The notes beneath the pieces are model-generated. The model searched no databases. It saw nothing but the letters and a program-made list of their open reading frames with translations, and was not told the DNA's origin. This document shows positions 41,601 to 51,000 of a stretch of 64,000 nt of DNA, piece by piece. The stretch comes from Blattamonas nauphoetae. Its lineage: Eukaryota > Preaxostyla > Oxymonadida. The stretch spans positions 1-64,000 of the forward strand of contig JARBJD010000203.1 of assembly GCA_033064195.1 (NCBI GenBank), in the 5' to 3' direction. The translations under genes and the position numbers were made by a program. Position 1 is the first letter of the stretch. Each line of letters opens with the position of its first letter.

Positions 41601-44600
41601 TGGAAGCATGTTGCAAGTGTCGGGAACAGGAAGTTTGAGTGTGACATCTGTGGACTTTTCTTCCGACTCGACAGATGGGGTCGGATCCGTTCTTCACTCA
41701 ACATCGTCTGGAAAGATCTCTTTGAACACAGTCTCGCTGAGTGGGAACAAATGTGGATCGGGAAAGAAAGGACGCAGCATTGCGATTGAATCAACAACAC
41801 CATTCGTGTCGTCGAGTGTTGTGATGACTAACGTTCAGATCACAAGTGAAGGAAGCGCTGGAGATCACGAAGTGTTTTTGAAAGGGCCATCACTCCCATT
41901 GACAGTGACATCGTCGAACTTTGGATCAACACTTGGATCACAAGCAGATCAGACGGTAGCCAAGATGAAGCAGTTCTTTGGGGAAGACACGTCAGACGCT
42001 TCGATGTCTGGTCCTCTGTCGTATCTGCTCTACCGCCACTCGACAGGACCAGTGAGTGTGGATGCTTCGTTCTGGGATCATGGATTCTGTGGACTCTCTG
42101 CCCTTCCGTGCAAGTCTCTGGAAATGGCTCACTCGAAAGTGAACGAAACAGACCAAATTGTGGATTTCGTTTCAGACGTGAAGATGACAGGCACGATTGT
42201 CTCGAAATCATCAGGATCGATCATCAAATCGTCATCTGGAAAGAAGATGACAGCAGACAGCACGTCTCAATTCGTAATTGGAACTGGAAAGATGAGATTG
42301 GAATCGCTGACGCTGGAGCTGCCTTCAGTTCTGTCTCAAGCTCTGTTTGTTGTGTCAGGAGGAACATTGGATGTGAAGTCGACAGTGACTCTGACAAATC
42401 CAACGACAACATCACACACAAGTTCACTTATGTCAATGAGTGGTGGGACAGTCGTTCTGGATGGATCTAAACTAACGACAACACAGAAATTGACTCTGGC
42501 TTCATCGGCTCTGATGACTCAATCGAAAGGATCTCTCACGATCTCGAACATGAAGATTGAGAACGTCAGCAGAACAACTGGTGATGGAAGTGTGATCTCC
42601 GCGACTCTCGCCGCGAACACTGACGAACTCTCGATTATCTCGACATCATTCACATTGTGTTCATGTTCAGGTGGAAATGGAGGAGCGCTTTTCGTGAGTC
42701 TGTCAGGATCCGCTCTCTTCTCGATCACTGGCACATCGTCATTCACATCATGCACAGCAAGTGGGAAAGGATCGAAATTGTATCTCTCTCGGTCAGACCT
42801 TGTCTCGTTCATGTCGACAGGCAATCTCAACTCGATCAAACCAGCACTCTCCACAAAGGCGGCTGCTGATTCCATTCTGAACGAGTTTTATGGATTTGAA
42901 TCGTTGAGCTCGGAAGGATCGCTTCTGTTCTACTGGTATCCCTTCAGCACATTGGACTCGACGATGCATGTTCACTCATCTGGGCACGCTCACTCGCTTT
43001 GTGGGAAAGAAGCTCTTCCTTGCAAAACACTTCCCGACTCTCTGAACAAGATCCAATCAGCCACCACATTGATGATCGACACGAACATCGACCTTCCTTC
43101 GAAGATTGTTTCACCAAACAGAGCTTGGACGCTCACCAAAAGTGGATCAGCTGCTCTCTCTTTCATCACTTCTGGACAACTTGAAATCAGCAATTCTCAG
43201 TCAGCCCTGACACTGTCTTCTCTCTCACTCAATATTGGCACACTCACATCAGGCCGTACTGTCGAGCTCATCACAGTCTCGGCTGGCTCTCTCGTTGTGT
43301 CATCGTGCACCGTCTTCGCATCGACACCGAGTCTGTCTGTTTCTTTTGTGTCGTTGTCGAATGGTAAAGCGTCGTTTCCTGATTCAACGATGAACATCCC
43401 GACATTGACGTCAAAGCCATTTGTCTCTGTTTCAGGAGGAACATTGGATGTGAATTCTTCCACATCGTTGGTCAACTCGAACACCGCTACTCATAAAGCA
43501 TCACTCGTGTCGATTGACGGAGGAACTTTCCTCCTAGATGAAGCAGCATTGACAACCTCCAAGTCAATGAACTTTGCCTCATCATCGTTGATTGTTCAGA
43601 CCAAAGGATCGCTCACGATGTCTTCGATGAATATTGAAAACGTCAGCAGAACAACTGGAGATGGAAGTGTGATCTCTGCGACACTTTCCGCAAACACTGA
43701 CAAACTCTCTATTCTCTCGACGACATTCACGTCGTGTTCATGTTCAGGTGGAAATGGAGGAGTGCTTTTTGTGAGTCTGTCGTCTTCAGCCCTCTTCTCG
43801 ATCACTGGCACATCGTCATTCACATCATGCACAGCAAGCGGGAAAGGATCAAAATTGTATCTCTCTCGACCAGACCTTGTCTCGTTCATGTCGACAGGCA
43901 ATCTGGACTCGATCAAGCCAACACTCTCCACAAAGGCAGCTGCTGATGGGATTCTGAACGAGTTTTATGGATTCGAATCGTTGAGCTCGGAAGGATCGCT
44001 TCTGTTCTACTGGTATCCCTTCAGCACATTGGACTCGACGATGCATGTTCACTCATCTGGGCACGCTCACTCGCTTTGTGGGAAAGAAGCTCTTCCTTGC
44101 AAAACACTTTCCGACTCTCTGAGCAATATTCAATCGGCCACCACATTGATGATCGACACAAACATCGAACTCCCTTCGAAACTGACATCTATCCCAAGAG
44201 CCTTAACTCTCACCAAAAGTGGATCAGCTGCTCTCACAATCATCACTTCTGGACAACTCGAAATCAGCAATTCTCAGTCAACCCTGACACTATCCTCTCT
44301 TTCACTCAATGTTGGAACACTCACATCAGGCCGTACTGTCGAGCTCATCACAATCTCGGCTGGCTCTCTCGTTGTGTCATCGTGCACCGTCTTCGCATCG
44401 ACACCGAGTCTGTCTGTTTCTTTTGTGTCGTTGTCGAATGGTAAAGCGTCGTTTCCTGATTCAACGATGAACATCCCGACATTGACGTCAAAGCCATTTG
44501 TCTCTGTTTCAGGAGGAACATTGGATGTGGATTCATCCACATCGTTGGTGAACTCGAACACAGCTGCTCATCAAGCATCACTTCTGTCAATGAATGGTGG

Positions 44601-47550
44601 GACAGTTGCGCTGGATGGAACGAAACTGACAACAACTCAGAAATTAACACTGGCTTCATCGGCTCTGATGACTCAATCGAAAGGATCTCTCACGATCTCG
44701 AACGTGAAGTTTGAGAACATCAGCAGAACAACTGGAGATGGAAGTGTGATCTCTGCGACTCTCGCCGCGAACACTGACGAACTCTCGATTGTCTCGACGA
44801 CTTTCACATCGTGTTCGTGTTCAAGTGGAAATGGAGGAGCGCTTTTCGTGAGTCTGTCAACTTCAGCTTTCTTCTCGATCACTGGATCATCATCGTTCAC
44901 ATCATGCACAGCGAGTGGGAAAGGATCGAAATTGTATCTCTCTCAACCAAGCCTTGTCTCGTTCCTCACACTAAATGACGGAACAGGCCCTCTGAATGTT
45001 GTGAGGCCAACACTGACCACAAAGGCGATCGCTGATGGGATTCTAAACGAGTTTTATGGATTTGAATCGTCGAGCTCGGAAGGATCACTGCTGTTCTACT
45101 GGTATCCCTTCAGCACATTGGACTCGACGATGCATGTTCACTCATCTGGACACGCTCACCCGCTTTGTGGGAAAGAAGCTCTTCCTTGCCAAACACTTCC
45201 CGACTCTCTGAACAAGATCCAATCAGCCTCCACATTGATGATCGACACAAACATCGAACTTCCTTCGAAGATTGTTTCACCAAACAGAGCCCTGACACTC
45301 ACCAAAAGTGGGTCGTCTGCTCTCACAATCATCACTTCTGGACAACTCGAAATCAGCAATTCTCAGTCAGCCCTGACACTGTCTTCTCTCTCACTCAATA
45401 TTGGCACACTCACCTCAGGCCGTACTGTCGAGCTCATCACAGTCTCTGCGGGATTTCTTGTTTTGTCGTCGTGCACCATCTTTTCCTCAACTTCCAACCT
45501 GCCTGTGTCTTTTGTTACTCTCTCTGGCGGAGTTGTTTCGATGACAACGACCACACTGCACATTCCCACAATTCAATCGAAACCGGTGATCTCTGTAACC
45601 GGTGGAGAACTACAGACCGATTCTTCCACGTCGCTCGTGAACTCAGGCACTGCCATCCATCAAGCTTCACCTCTGTCGGTTGGAGGAGGAACAGTCGTTT
45701 TGGATGGAGCGTCATTGACAACTTCAAAGTCAATGACCTTTGCCTCATCATCGTTGATTGTTCAGACCAAAGGATCGCTCACGATGTCTTCGATGAATAT
45801 TGAAAACGTCAGCAGAACAACTGGAGATGGAAGTGTCATCTCCGCGACACTCGCAACAGGCACTGACAAACTTTCGATTGTCTCAACAGCCTTCGCCTCG
45901 TGTTCAAGTGCAGCCGGAAATGGAGGAGCGCTTTTCGTGAGTCTGTCAGCATCCGCTCTCTTCTCGATCACTGGCACATCGTCGTTCACATCATGTACAG
46001 CGAGTGGGAAAGGATCGAAATTGTATCTCTCTCGACCAAACCTAATCTCATTCCTAACTCCATATGAAGGAACTGGCCCTCTGGACTCGATCAAACCAAC
46101 ACTCTCCACAAAGGCGGCTGCTGATTCCATTCTGAACGAGTTTTATGGATTCGAATCGTCGAGCTCGGAAGGATCGCTTCTGTTCTACTGGTATCCCTTC
46201 AGCACCGACGACACGACGATGCATGTTCACTCATCTGGTCACGCTCACTCGCTTTGTGGGAAAGAAGCTCTTCCTTGCCAAACCCTTACCGACTCTCTGA
46301 GCAAGATTCAATCAGCCACCACATTGATGATCGACACAAACATCGAACTTCCTTCGAAACTGACATCTATCCCAAGAGCCTTAACTCTCACCAAAAGTGG
46401 ATCAGCTGCTCTCACAATCATCACTTCTGGACAACTCGAAATCAGCAATTCTCAGTCAACCCTGACACTTTCTTCTCATTCGCTCAATGTTGGAACACTC
46501 ACATCAGGCCGTACTGTCGAGCTCATCACAATCTCGGCTGGCTCTCTCGTTGTGTCATCGTGCACCGTCTTCGCATCGACGCCGAGTCTGTCCGTCTCAT
46601 TTGTGTCGTTGTCGAATGGTAAAGTGTCGTTTCCTGATTCAACGATGAACATCCCGACATTGACGTCAAAGCCATTTGTCTCTGTTTCAGGAGGAACATT
46701 GGATGTGAAGTCGACAGTGACTCTGACGAATCCAACAACAACATCGCACTCAAGTTCACTTATGTCAATGAGTGGTGGGACTGTTGCTCTGGATGGAACA
46801 AAGCTGACGACAACTCAGAAATTAACACTGGCTTCATCGGCTCTGATGACTCAATCAAAAGGATCTCTCACGATCTCGAACGTGAAGTTTGAGAACATCA
46901 GCAGAACAACTGGTGATGGAAGTGTGATCTCCGCGACTCTCGCCGCGAACACTGACGAACTCTCGATTATCTCGACGACTTTTAAATTGTGTTCGTGTTC
47001 TGCTGGGAATGGAGGAGCTCTCTTCGTCGACCTGTCTGCCAGCGCTTCCACCTCGATTTTGTTCTCTTCACTCACATTTGGGTCAGGTTCTGATTCCAAC
47101 ACTGCGATTCTTGGAACGAACGTGTTTGTGAAGAGTTCAGACCTGAACCGAGATTGTGCTGGAGTTCTGATTGGATTGAAACCAACATTGTCAGGTTCAC
47201 TCCTCACAACAGCCGAGAAGAACGAATATTTCGGCATCCAAACGTCGCCTGAGTCACTCCTGTTCTTCTGGTATCCTCACGTTGCCTCTTCTGGAGCTGT
47301 TCATGTTCATTCGTCTGGAGAAGATCACGTCAACTGTGGTCTCTTCGAATTGGCCTGCAAAACACTCTCTCACTCCTTCACATCTCTGAAGACAACACGA
47401 ACAATCACGCTGGACTCCTCGCTCTCGCTTCCATCGTCTCTTCCTGCTCTCACCAACTCTTTGACATTGAATTCTGTTGTTCCAGGATCTCCCCGAACTC
47501 TGTCAGCTGGATCTGGTGTCTGTTTCACAGTCTCATCTGCAGGCTTCTGA
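38611..47550 (+). CDS. Giant beta-helix repeat receptor, first part (2979 codons)
   Basis: Start chosen at the ATG at 38611 because it gives a signal peptide (MLLPCNFFLLSTICGLSTLA, then CPD). The frame is open upstream without a better ATG. The body is Ser/Thr/Gly/Val-rich with repeating short strands, typical of right-handed parallel beta-helix surface proteins. Modules of about 360 residues each contain a cysteine signature of the form HxLCGKEALPCKTLxxSL (for example at 42985-43040). Early modules (39-42 kb) are diverged; those at about 42.3-47.0 kb are nearly identical. The stop at 47548-47550 lies inside a MITE (47540-48060); without it the frame would continue into 48071-57358. Many antisense and shifted frames overlap it and are not genes. 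Likely an extracellular adhesin or receptor; ligand unknown. Confidence 0.85.
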   Translation: MLLPCNFFLLSTICGLSTLACPDLSDFFIKSRSNTHEPATNHESIKLSLENYRSNTVFLESRRIKVFGTEDKLARIFEGNEVKGSLFRLENSTCSFSFFSFEPLTSHVIRTSHHSSCEVINSKITVCETTSPFECLDSSLFVVHTEFVFNAKSNVAPSLTTTDAFSSKVSFSHCEIGNVVVGSESSLVASTLVQHTLMDSCVLQNVTHINRYRRSEGVKEPFNVSLTNSRWIDCSNGFYGSIVRDVEDQTTFRAVNNTFLRGVTNGETTGAAFTKTTVVVSTDHSYVSCTFTSCVAFNTSGGAIRCRDGVNLNVTKCTFRLNKCEATEHDTSRKLAVGGAVHFNGDSTGRLQITTSLFEHNLANLGAAVSSQSAGAFLFQLSNITNGTCIRYDNNGYSFGGGLMVEYLPAGAIVTNLRFDACNTQGSGGSIDCSNMTGSITFSNIFVANSKAPRGNVIFSNALNISSSFKFFSCTFFNNTSTQKDSKGKSHANDVRLNKEEPWTTLLKSQSSFVNCFSTSNSPKIAFMNEPIEYTFGYVSSTNTTELGIHLPAPAVIVNEQEGKDVNGCGTDYSNKCGTIAFTGTNRVALTGGKVLIEAGHYEETGSFDLGSKPVTFTSFGDISPIINYSGESTAFITKGIGTVRFVYLSFVPSKSSHVILQNANGGLEIADCSFVASDDASVEMQKSAVKATDGKVSLNGVSFVGLRLNGGSCVECVGSTTEVTISQSEFVSIEGKARSMIIFSRTSAGSGSVTMDGTRVVVKNEHKVGGIQISNVKTVSMTGMQFANVNSDEQEAAIDIASCTSLTLSSLLFERCIGKSASDIFVTNSPSVSLSSPLSQSFSASRSPTSSINGVASDNWLTRTPLAVDGTSGSDEEFCWKNVGCPSITSLLSHVDHSVKWNTTLKEETVGDSAISIWNNLQLTMTGTTQAGSILSHTGLVSSPLLSVASGSLSVSQLTLLTNKAGTTRTSSFFVMTGGSLSFTSVTFPSLSFSNSGSMLQVSGTGSLSVTSVDFSSDSTDGVGSVLHSTSSGKISLNTVSLSGNKCGSGKKGRSIAIESTTPFVSSSVVMTNVQITSEGSAGDHEVFLKGPSLPLTVTSSNFGSTLGSQADQTVAKMKQFFGEDTSDASMSGPLSYLLYRHSTGPVSVDASFWDHGFCGLSALPCKSLEMAHSKVNETDQIVDFVSDVKMTGTIVSKSSGSIIKSSSGKKMTADSTSQFVIGTGKMRLESLTLELPSVLSQALFVVSGGTLDVKSTVTLTNPTTTSHTSSLMSMSGGTVVLDGSKLTTTQKLTLASSALMTQSKGSLTISNMKIENVSRTTGDGSVISATLAANTDELSIISTSFTLCSCSGGNGGALFVSLSGSALFSITGTSSFTSCTASGKGSKLYLSRSDLVSFMSTGNLNSIKPALSTKAAADSILNEFYGFESLSSEGSLLFYWYPFSTLDSTMHVHSSGHAHSLCGKEALPCKTLPDSLNKIQSATTLMIDTNIDLPSKIVSPNRAWTLTKSGSAALSFITSGQLEISNSQSALTLSSLSLNIGTLTSGRTVELITVSAGSLVVSSCTVFASTPSLSVSFVSLSNGKASFPDSTMNIPTLTSKPFVSVSGGTLDVNSSTSLVNSNTATHKASLVSIDGGTFLLDEAALTTSKSMNFASSSLIVQTKGSLTMSSMNIENVSRTTGDGSVISATLSANTDKLSILSTTFTSCSCSGGNGGVLFVSLSSSALFSITGTSSFTSCTASGKGSKLYLSRPDLVSFMSTGNLDSIKPTLSTKAAADGILNEFYGFESLSSEGSLLFYWYPFSTLDSTMHVHSSGHAHSLCGKEALPCKTLSDSLSNIQSATTLMIDTNIELPSKLTSIPRALTLTKSGSAALTIITSGQLEISNSQSTLTLSSLSLNVGTLTSGRTVELITISAGSLVVSSCTVFASTPSLSVSFVSLSNGKASFPDSTMNIPTLTSKPFVSVSGGTLDVDSSTSLVNSNTAAHQASLLSMNGGTVALDGTKLTTTQKLTLASSALMTQSKGSLTISNVKFENISRTTGDGSVISATLAANTDELSIVSTTFTSCSCSSGNGGALFVSLSTSAFFSITGSSSFTSCTASGKGSKLYLSQPSLVSFLTLNDGTGPLNVVRPTLTTKAIADGILNEFYGFESSSSEGSLLFYWYPFSTLDSTMHVHSSGHAHPLCGKEALPCQTLPDSLNKIQSASTLMIDTNIELPSKIVSPNRALTLTKSGSSALTIITSGQLEISNSQSALTLSSLSLNIGTLTSGRTVELITVSAGFLVLSSCTIFSSTSNLPVSFVTLSGGVVSMTTTTLHIPTIQSKPVISVTGGELQTDSSTSLVNSGTAIHQASPLSVGGGTVVLDGASLTTSKSMTFASSSLIVQTKGSLTMSSMNIENVSRTTGDGSVISATLATGTDKLSIVSTAFASCSSAAGNGGALFVSLSASALFSITGTSSFTSCTASGKGSKLYLSRPNLISFLTPYEGTGPLDSIKPTLSTKAAADSILNEFYGFESSSSEGSLLFYWYPFSTDDTTMHVHSSGHAHSLCGKEALPCQTLTDSLSKIQSATTLMIDTNIELPSKLTSIPRALTLTKSGSAALTIITSGQLEISNSQSTLTLSSHSLNVGTLTSGRTVELITISAGSLVVSSCTVFASTPSLSVSFVSLSNGKVSFPDSTMNIPTLTSKPFVSVSGGTLDVKSTVTLTNPTTTSHSSSLMSMSGGTVALDGTKLTTTQKLTLASSALMTQSKGSLTISNVKFENISRTTGDGSVISATLAANTDELSIISTTFKLCSCSAGNGGALFVDLSASASTSILFSSLTFGSGSDSNTAILGTNVFVKSSDLNRDCAGVLIGLKPTLSGSLLTTAEKNEYFGIQTSPESLLFFWYPHVASSGAVHVHSSGEDHVNCGLFELACKTLSHSFTSLKTTRTITLDSSLSLPSSLPALTNSLTLNSVVPGSPRTLSAGSGVCFTVSSAGF
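42361..47010 (+). repeat. Four near-identical tandem coding modules
   Basis: The segment encoding GSLLFYWYPFST recurs at 42925, 44002, 45091 and 46180, spacing 1077, 1089 and 1089 bp, all multiples of three. Sequence between the copies is identical for long runs, with patchy differences that look like shuffling (for example the KSTVTLTNPTTTSH variant versus NSSTSLVNSNTATH in alternating copies). Two further copies, 1077 bp apart, lie in the second part of the gene (50891 and 51968). Confidence 0.9.
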
Positions 47551-48060
47551 TTTGATCCCAGTGATCCCAGTCGGATCTGATCCCACTAAATACCTACAAT
47601 ACCATTTCGTTTCTTTCATTTCAAAAAAGTCTTCTTATATATGATATTTGAATGGAAAAAAAAGTAAAAAGGAAAATGGTCACTTCATAGATCATGAAAA
47701 TGCAAACTTTGGGTGCTGCTGTTTCAGTTTGTTCTACAACAATAATTATAAAACCAAGTCGATAATGCGTTATTATGTCTTCTTTGATGGTTTTTTCTCA
47801 CTGACTAAAGTCAATGAAGGGAATACATCGAAAAAAGAAGTGTTGGTGATTGTGATCGTGCGTGTTTTTGGGAAATAAGAGCTGTCTGAAATATTGAAGA
47901 GCATTATGTGAAAACAAGAAGTGAATTGAACATGATTAATGAAGTGATAATGAGAAAATCTCAAAGGAAAAGAGTTGAAATTTGATCTCAGTCCAAATTT
48001 AGGCACTGACATCAATTGATCCCAGTTTTACCTATTTTGATGGGACTACTCAGATGCCTG
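47540..48060. mobile_element. hAT-type MITE inserted in the giant gene
   Basis: 521-bp AT-rich non-coding element. Ends are imperfect inverted repeats: CAGGCTTCTGATTTGATCCC on the left and, read inward from the right, CAGGCATCTGAGTAGTCCC. Flanked by a perfect 8-bp direct repeat CTCATCTG at 47532-47539 and 48061-48068, the target-duplication length of hAT elements. Removing the element and one duplicate joins GTC TCA TCT GGG ACT CTG AAA, keeping the frame of both giant ORFs. Carries no transposase, so it would depend on a hAT transposase elsewhere. Its AT-rich composition contrasts with the GC-balanced flanking exonic DNA. Confidence 0.92.
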
Positions 48061-48068
48061 CTCATCTG

Positions 48069-51000
48069 GGACTCTGAAATTGGAATCGATCATTCTGACT
48101 ATTCCTGTTCTGTCGACATCTCTGTTCAATGTTAAAGGAGGAATCGCTGAGTTTGACTCCACGTGCACTCTTGTGAATCCCTCGTCAGCCACGCACTCTT
48201 CCTCTCTCTTCTCGCTGTCATCTGGAACACTCAAACTCGAAAGCACATCGCTTGACTTCTCCAACCGATTCGTCTCACCGCAGCCACTCTTCTCCCAAAA
48301 TGGAGGCTCTCTCGCCGTTTCTGGAATGTCGATTGAGAATGTGACTCGAAGCAGTGGGGATGGAAGTGTGATCTCATCCACCATCTCATCAGGATCGCTC
48401 TCGATTTCTGACTGCTCGTTCTCATCATGCTCAACAGCAGGAAATGGAGGAGTGATGAAGGTTGTGTTGTCTGGGACAGCGACATTCACAGTGACAGGAT
48501 CGACGACATTCTCGTCTTGCAGTGCGAGTGGGAATGGGAACTTCGTTCATCTTACGTGTTCTGATTTGGTGTCGTTTCTGAAAGGAAGCAGTGCATCTGG
48601 TCCTCTTTCTGCGATCCGACCGACCACCGAATCTGGCGTGGCATTCTCGAGTGATGTTCACGAACAGTTCTGGGGAAGCGACACGAAGGCAGGATCGCTC
48701 TCATCTGGGTCTCTTCTGTTCTATTGGTACCCTCACACAACTGGACCAGTTCGAGTTGCTGAAACAGGAACGAATCACATTCACTGTGGCGAGGCAGAAC
48801 TTCCGTGCTCGTCACTGAGTTTCGGCCATGATCGCCTGAAAGAATCAGGGAAGGAAGTGATCCTTTCATCAGCTGCGTCTCTCAGCACCTCATTGAAACC
48901 AATCTTTGCAGCCGAAACGATCACATCTCTCTCAACAGCTCAGACAGTCACACTGTCATCTGAAGGACAGATCAAAACAGACACCGCCAACACAGTGTTG
49001 ACACTAAAGACACTCGATTTTGTGCTGGACTCGTCGCAAGCCAGAACATTGTCTGTGTTCTCCGTGTCTGCTGGATCTCTGATTGTGAGTGGATGCACTT
49101 TCGGTTCGTCAACCACCACAACGTCGCTCACATCCTCCATCGTGTCTGTCTCTGGAGGGACATTCCAGATGATCGACAACTGTGTGATCCAAAACATGAG
49201 TTCTGCCCATCCGATTCTGTCACTGGTTGGTGGAACAACGAGACTCGTTTCTGCAACTGTCCGCTGGATTGCTCTGACATCGTGTTCAGCGATTGTTGTG
49301 AATGATGGGAATCTTGAATTGAAAGACAGCTCGTTTTCGATGATCTCGAACTCAGAGGGAGATGGAAGTGTGCTTCGCGCGGTTGTGAAGTCAGGCAGGA
49401 CAGTGAGCATCGTGTCTGGAACCATTTCCGATTGTTGGACGAAAGGGAATGGAGGGGCTGTGCATGTGACTCTGGTGGGGACAGGAAGTGTGGAAATGAA
49501 GGGCGCGAGTGGGATTCAATTCGAGAGATGCTCAGCTGTGGTTGATTCTTCGAAAGCTGTGAACTCGACTGGACTCGGTCAGTGCGTCTTCATCTCTGCG
49601 GAAGTGACATCAAAACTGGTTCTGGACTCGATCTCATTCCCAACAGTTTCAGACACTAATCCAGCACCGTTCTTGTTTGTTTCATCACCTTCGTTGAACT
49701 CAGTTGTGACGACAACGTCGTTCGCGTTCCTCAGTCCATTTGAGTTCAACACAGATGACTTGGGACTCTACTCTGGCTACGATGGAGGGATCCAAAGTGT
49801 GACGCATCCTCTGATCATATTCTTGCTGGACCTCTCGAGGTCGTATGTAGGTGCAGCTGGGAATGACTCGTTGGAGTGTGGGGTGTCTCTGTTGCCGTGT
49901 GAAACAGTGACGAGAGCGACGGAGCGTCTTGTGAGTGAGGGATCGGCGAAAATGGAGATCATCATTGTGGATTCTGGGATCTTGAACAGTACTCTGGCGA
50001 TTGATGGGATCTCGCTGCTGGTGACATCGGCGGACAAGAAAGTGGTGAATGTGGATGGAGGATTGTTTGATATGAGCACCAAGGCGACCGACGCGTCGTC
50101 ACTGACGATGCGGAACTTGGAGTTGTGTTGGAACGGGAAGGGAAGTCAACTGCTGGAACTCTCGAAAGGGACGTCGAAGATGGCAGCCTGTTCTTTGTCG
50201 ATGGTTGCGAGCTCAGGGGAGTTGTTCTCGTGTGCTCTGGTGAAAGTGGGAGGTGGTGTTCTCGTGATCGAAGACTTGACGTTCTCTGGAGAGGATAACT
50301 GGATTAGGACATTTGTGTTGACATCAGGTGGATCGACCACTCTGGACGGAGTGAGCATCTCGAACGGAAAGCTTTTGTCCTCGCCGATCTCTGGAACAGG
50401 ATCAGTGACGCTTGTGAGCAGTTCGATGAAGTCACTTGATGGATCGGAATCATCGGATGTTTCAGCGCTTCGACTCACCCTCTCAACAAGCTCGTCGCTG
50501 ACGATTGGTGGAGAGAGCAAACCGGTTTCATTTATTTCTTGTTCATCGAAAGGGAATGGAGGAGCATTGAACATTGCTCTTCTGTCGTCTGGCGCACTGA
50601 AGATCTCTCACACCTCGTTTACGTCGTGCTCTTCTGCTGGGAATGGAGGAGCACTTGCAGTGAGTCTGTCTGCATCCGCTCTCTTCTCGATCACTGGCGC
50701 GTCCTCATTCACATCATGCACAGCGAGTGGGAAAGGATCGAAATTGTATCTCTCTCGGCCAGACCTTCTCTCATTCGTGTCGGCAGGGAATCTGGACTCG
50801 ATCAAGCCAGCACTGTCCACAAAGGCGGCTGCTGATTCCATTCTGAACGAGTTTTATGGATTTGAATCGCCGAGCTCGGAAGGATCACTTCTGTTCTACT
50901 GGTATCCCTTCAGCACATTGGACACGACGATGCATGTTCACTCATCTGGTCACGCTCACTCTCTTTGTGGGAAAGAAGCTCTTCCTTGCAAAACACTCCC

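Noticed and set aside
47540-48060. The gap between the giant ORFs as an ordinary intron or as an intergenic region between two genes
   Set aside because: The perfect 8-bp duplication and matching inverted ends explain it as an insertion; the left edge does not begin with GT, the second ORF has no ATG, and the frame joins exactly.
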